Assembly (NCBI GenBank): GCA_004211235.1
Contig: SEEY01000045.1
Span: 1 to 14,891, forward strand
Direction of reading: 5' to 3'
DNA from: Rubrivivax sp.
GTDB lineage: Bacteria; Pseudomonadota; Gammaproteobacteria; Burkholderiales; Burkholderiaceae
Length of the DNA: 14,891 nucleotides
In this document: positions 14,025-14,891 of the stretch, in pieces
Position numbering within the stretch: the stretch's first letter is position 1
How the letters are laid out: every line of letters starts with the position of its first letter
Program-made: the position numbers and the translations under genes
Notes under the pieces: model-generated
What the model saw: the letters and a program-made list of their open reading frames with translations, nothing else
Told to the model about the DNA's origin: nothing
The model's database searches: none

Positions 14025-14891
14025 AGATCAGCCGCCGCGCCTACGCCGAGATGCTCGGCCCCACCGTCGGCGACAAGCTGCGCCTGGCCGACACCGCCCT
14101 CATCATCGAAATCGAGCAAGACCTGACCCTGCGCGCCGGCGGCTACGGCGAAGAGGTCAAGTTCGGCGGCGGCAAGACCGTGCGCGACGGCATGGGCCAG
14201 TCCCAGCGCATCAACGGCCCAGGGCTGGGTGACGCCGTCGACACCGTCATCACCAACGTCGTCATCCTCGACCACTGGGGCATCGTCAAGGCCGACATCG
14301 GCCTGCGCGGCTGCCGCATCGCCGCCATCGGCAAGGCCGGCAACCCCGACGTGCAGCCCGGTGTGGACATCGTCATCGGCCCCGGCACCGAGATCATTGC
14401 GGGCGAGGGCTTCATCGTCACGCCCGGCGCCATCGACACCCACATCCACTTCATCTGCCCGCAGCAGATCGAAGAGGCGCTGATGAGCGGCGTCACCACC
14501 ATGATTGGCGGCGGCACCGGGCCGGCCACCGGCACCAATGCGACCACCTGCACCTCGGGGCCGTGGCACATGGCGCGCATGCTCCAGGCTGCCGATGCCT
14601 TCGCCATGAACATCGGTTTCACCGGCAAGGGCAACGCCAGCCTGCCCGAGCCGCTGATAGAGCAGGTCAAGGCCGGGGCCATCGGCCTCAAGCTGCACGA
14701 GGACTGGGGCACTACCCCGGCAGCCATCGACAATTGCCTGAGCGTGGCCGATCAATACGACGTGCAGGTTGCGATCCACACCGACACCCTCAACGAGTCG
14801 GGCTTCGTCGAGACCACTCTGGCCGCCTTCAAGGGCCGCACCATCCACACCTACCATACCGAAGGCGCCGGCGGCGGCCACGCCCCGGACA
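14021..14891 (+). CDS. ureC: Urease alpha (catalytic) subunit, 3' end outside window
   Basis: The first 290 codons of the roughly 570-residue catalytic subunit are present. It starts [20 protein letters not shown]. Nickel ligands and active-site residues can be placed with a constant offset of 7 from Klebsiella numbering: His141 and His143 in DTHIHF (134, 136), Lys224 in GLKLHEDWG (217, carbamylated), His253 in VAIHTDT (246) and His279 in [11 protein letters not shown] (272). The offset comes from the longer [13 protein letters not shown] loop of this urease type. The distal Asp ligand and mobile-flap His lie beyond the window. All visible active-site residues are intact, so a working urease is expected, given accessory genes further downstream. 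Confidence 0.97.
   Translation, partial: MKISRRAYAEMLGPTVGDKLRLADTALIIEIEQDLTLRAGGYGEEVKFGGGKTVRDGMGQSQRINGPGLGDAVDTVITNVVILDHWGIVKADIGLRGCRIAAIGKAGNPDVQPGVDIVIGPGTEIIAGEGFIVTPGAIDTHIHFICPQQIEEALMSGVTTMIGGGTGPATGTNATTCTSGPWHMARMLQAADAFAMNIGFTGKGNASLPEPLIEQVKAGAIGLKLHEDWGTTPAAIDNCLSVADQYDVQVAIHTDTLNESGFVETTLAAFKGRTIHTYHTEGAGGGHAPD

Noticed and set aside
1..14891. tRNA or rRNA genes, CRISPR array, insertion sequence or prophage.
   Set aside because: Reading both strands showed no cloverleaf-like genes, regularly spaced repeats, transposase or phage protein motifs; nearly all bases are assigned to housekeeping or accessory coding genes.

Overview
The window is very GC-rich DNA with dense, short-spaced genes. 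The protein families (LapG/LapD, DUF3034, an Mrp/ApbC carrier, a beta-type urease operon) point to a betaproteobacterium of the order Burkholderiales, near the Roseateles/Mitsuaria/Rubrivivax group. That placement is inferred from protein resemblance and composition, not from a marker gene. Both ends cut through genes: an HDOD-domain gene at the left and ureC at the right.

Layout. (1) 1-632, minus: HDOD-domain protein, truncated by the window edge, with a leader (633-720) that can form two alternative hairpins. (2) 793-3210, plus: a lapG-lapD pair for c-di-GMP control of surface adhesin cleavage. lapD is broken: a 38-bp perfect inverted repeat with a 71-nt spacer lies between its GGDEF and EAL parts, the frame is lost there, and about 70-80 residues of the EAL domain are missing. 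(3) 3348-4289, plus: a secreted TraB/GumN-family protein. (4) 8027-4303, minus: a three-gene operon of a DUF3034 protein, an exported truncated haemoglobin and a TonB-dependent receptor. (5) 8132-9226, plus: Mrp/ApbC Fe-S carrier. (6) 9234-13141, plus: a complete ABC importer of the phosphonate/phosphite/selenate type (binding protein, ATPase, two permeases) followed by a nitroreductase. From the ATPase onward each start overlaps the previous stop, so this is one translationally coupled unit. A structured palindromic element sits between binding protein and ATPase. (7) 13245-14891, plus: urease operon ureA, a 53-residue His-rich small membrane protein, ureB and partial ureC. Just upstream of ureA lies a second, aborted copy of its start.

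How the parts relate. LapG/LapD and perhaps the HDOD protein belong to surface-attachment and signalling functions. The minus-strand operon looks like an envelope system for haem, iron or gas ligands. The importer plus nitroreductase and the urease operon share one strand and may be co-transcribed, but no shared substrate can be shown. The clearest anomalies are the lapD rearrangement, the palindromic element at the ATPase start, the duplicated ureA start, and the uncharacterised His-rich peptide inside the urease operon. No tRNA, rRNA, CRISPR array, insertion sequence or phage gene was seen.
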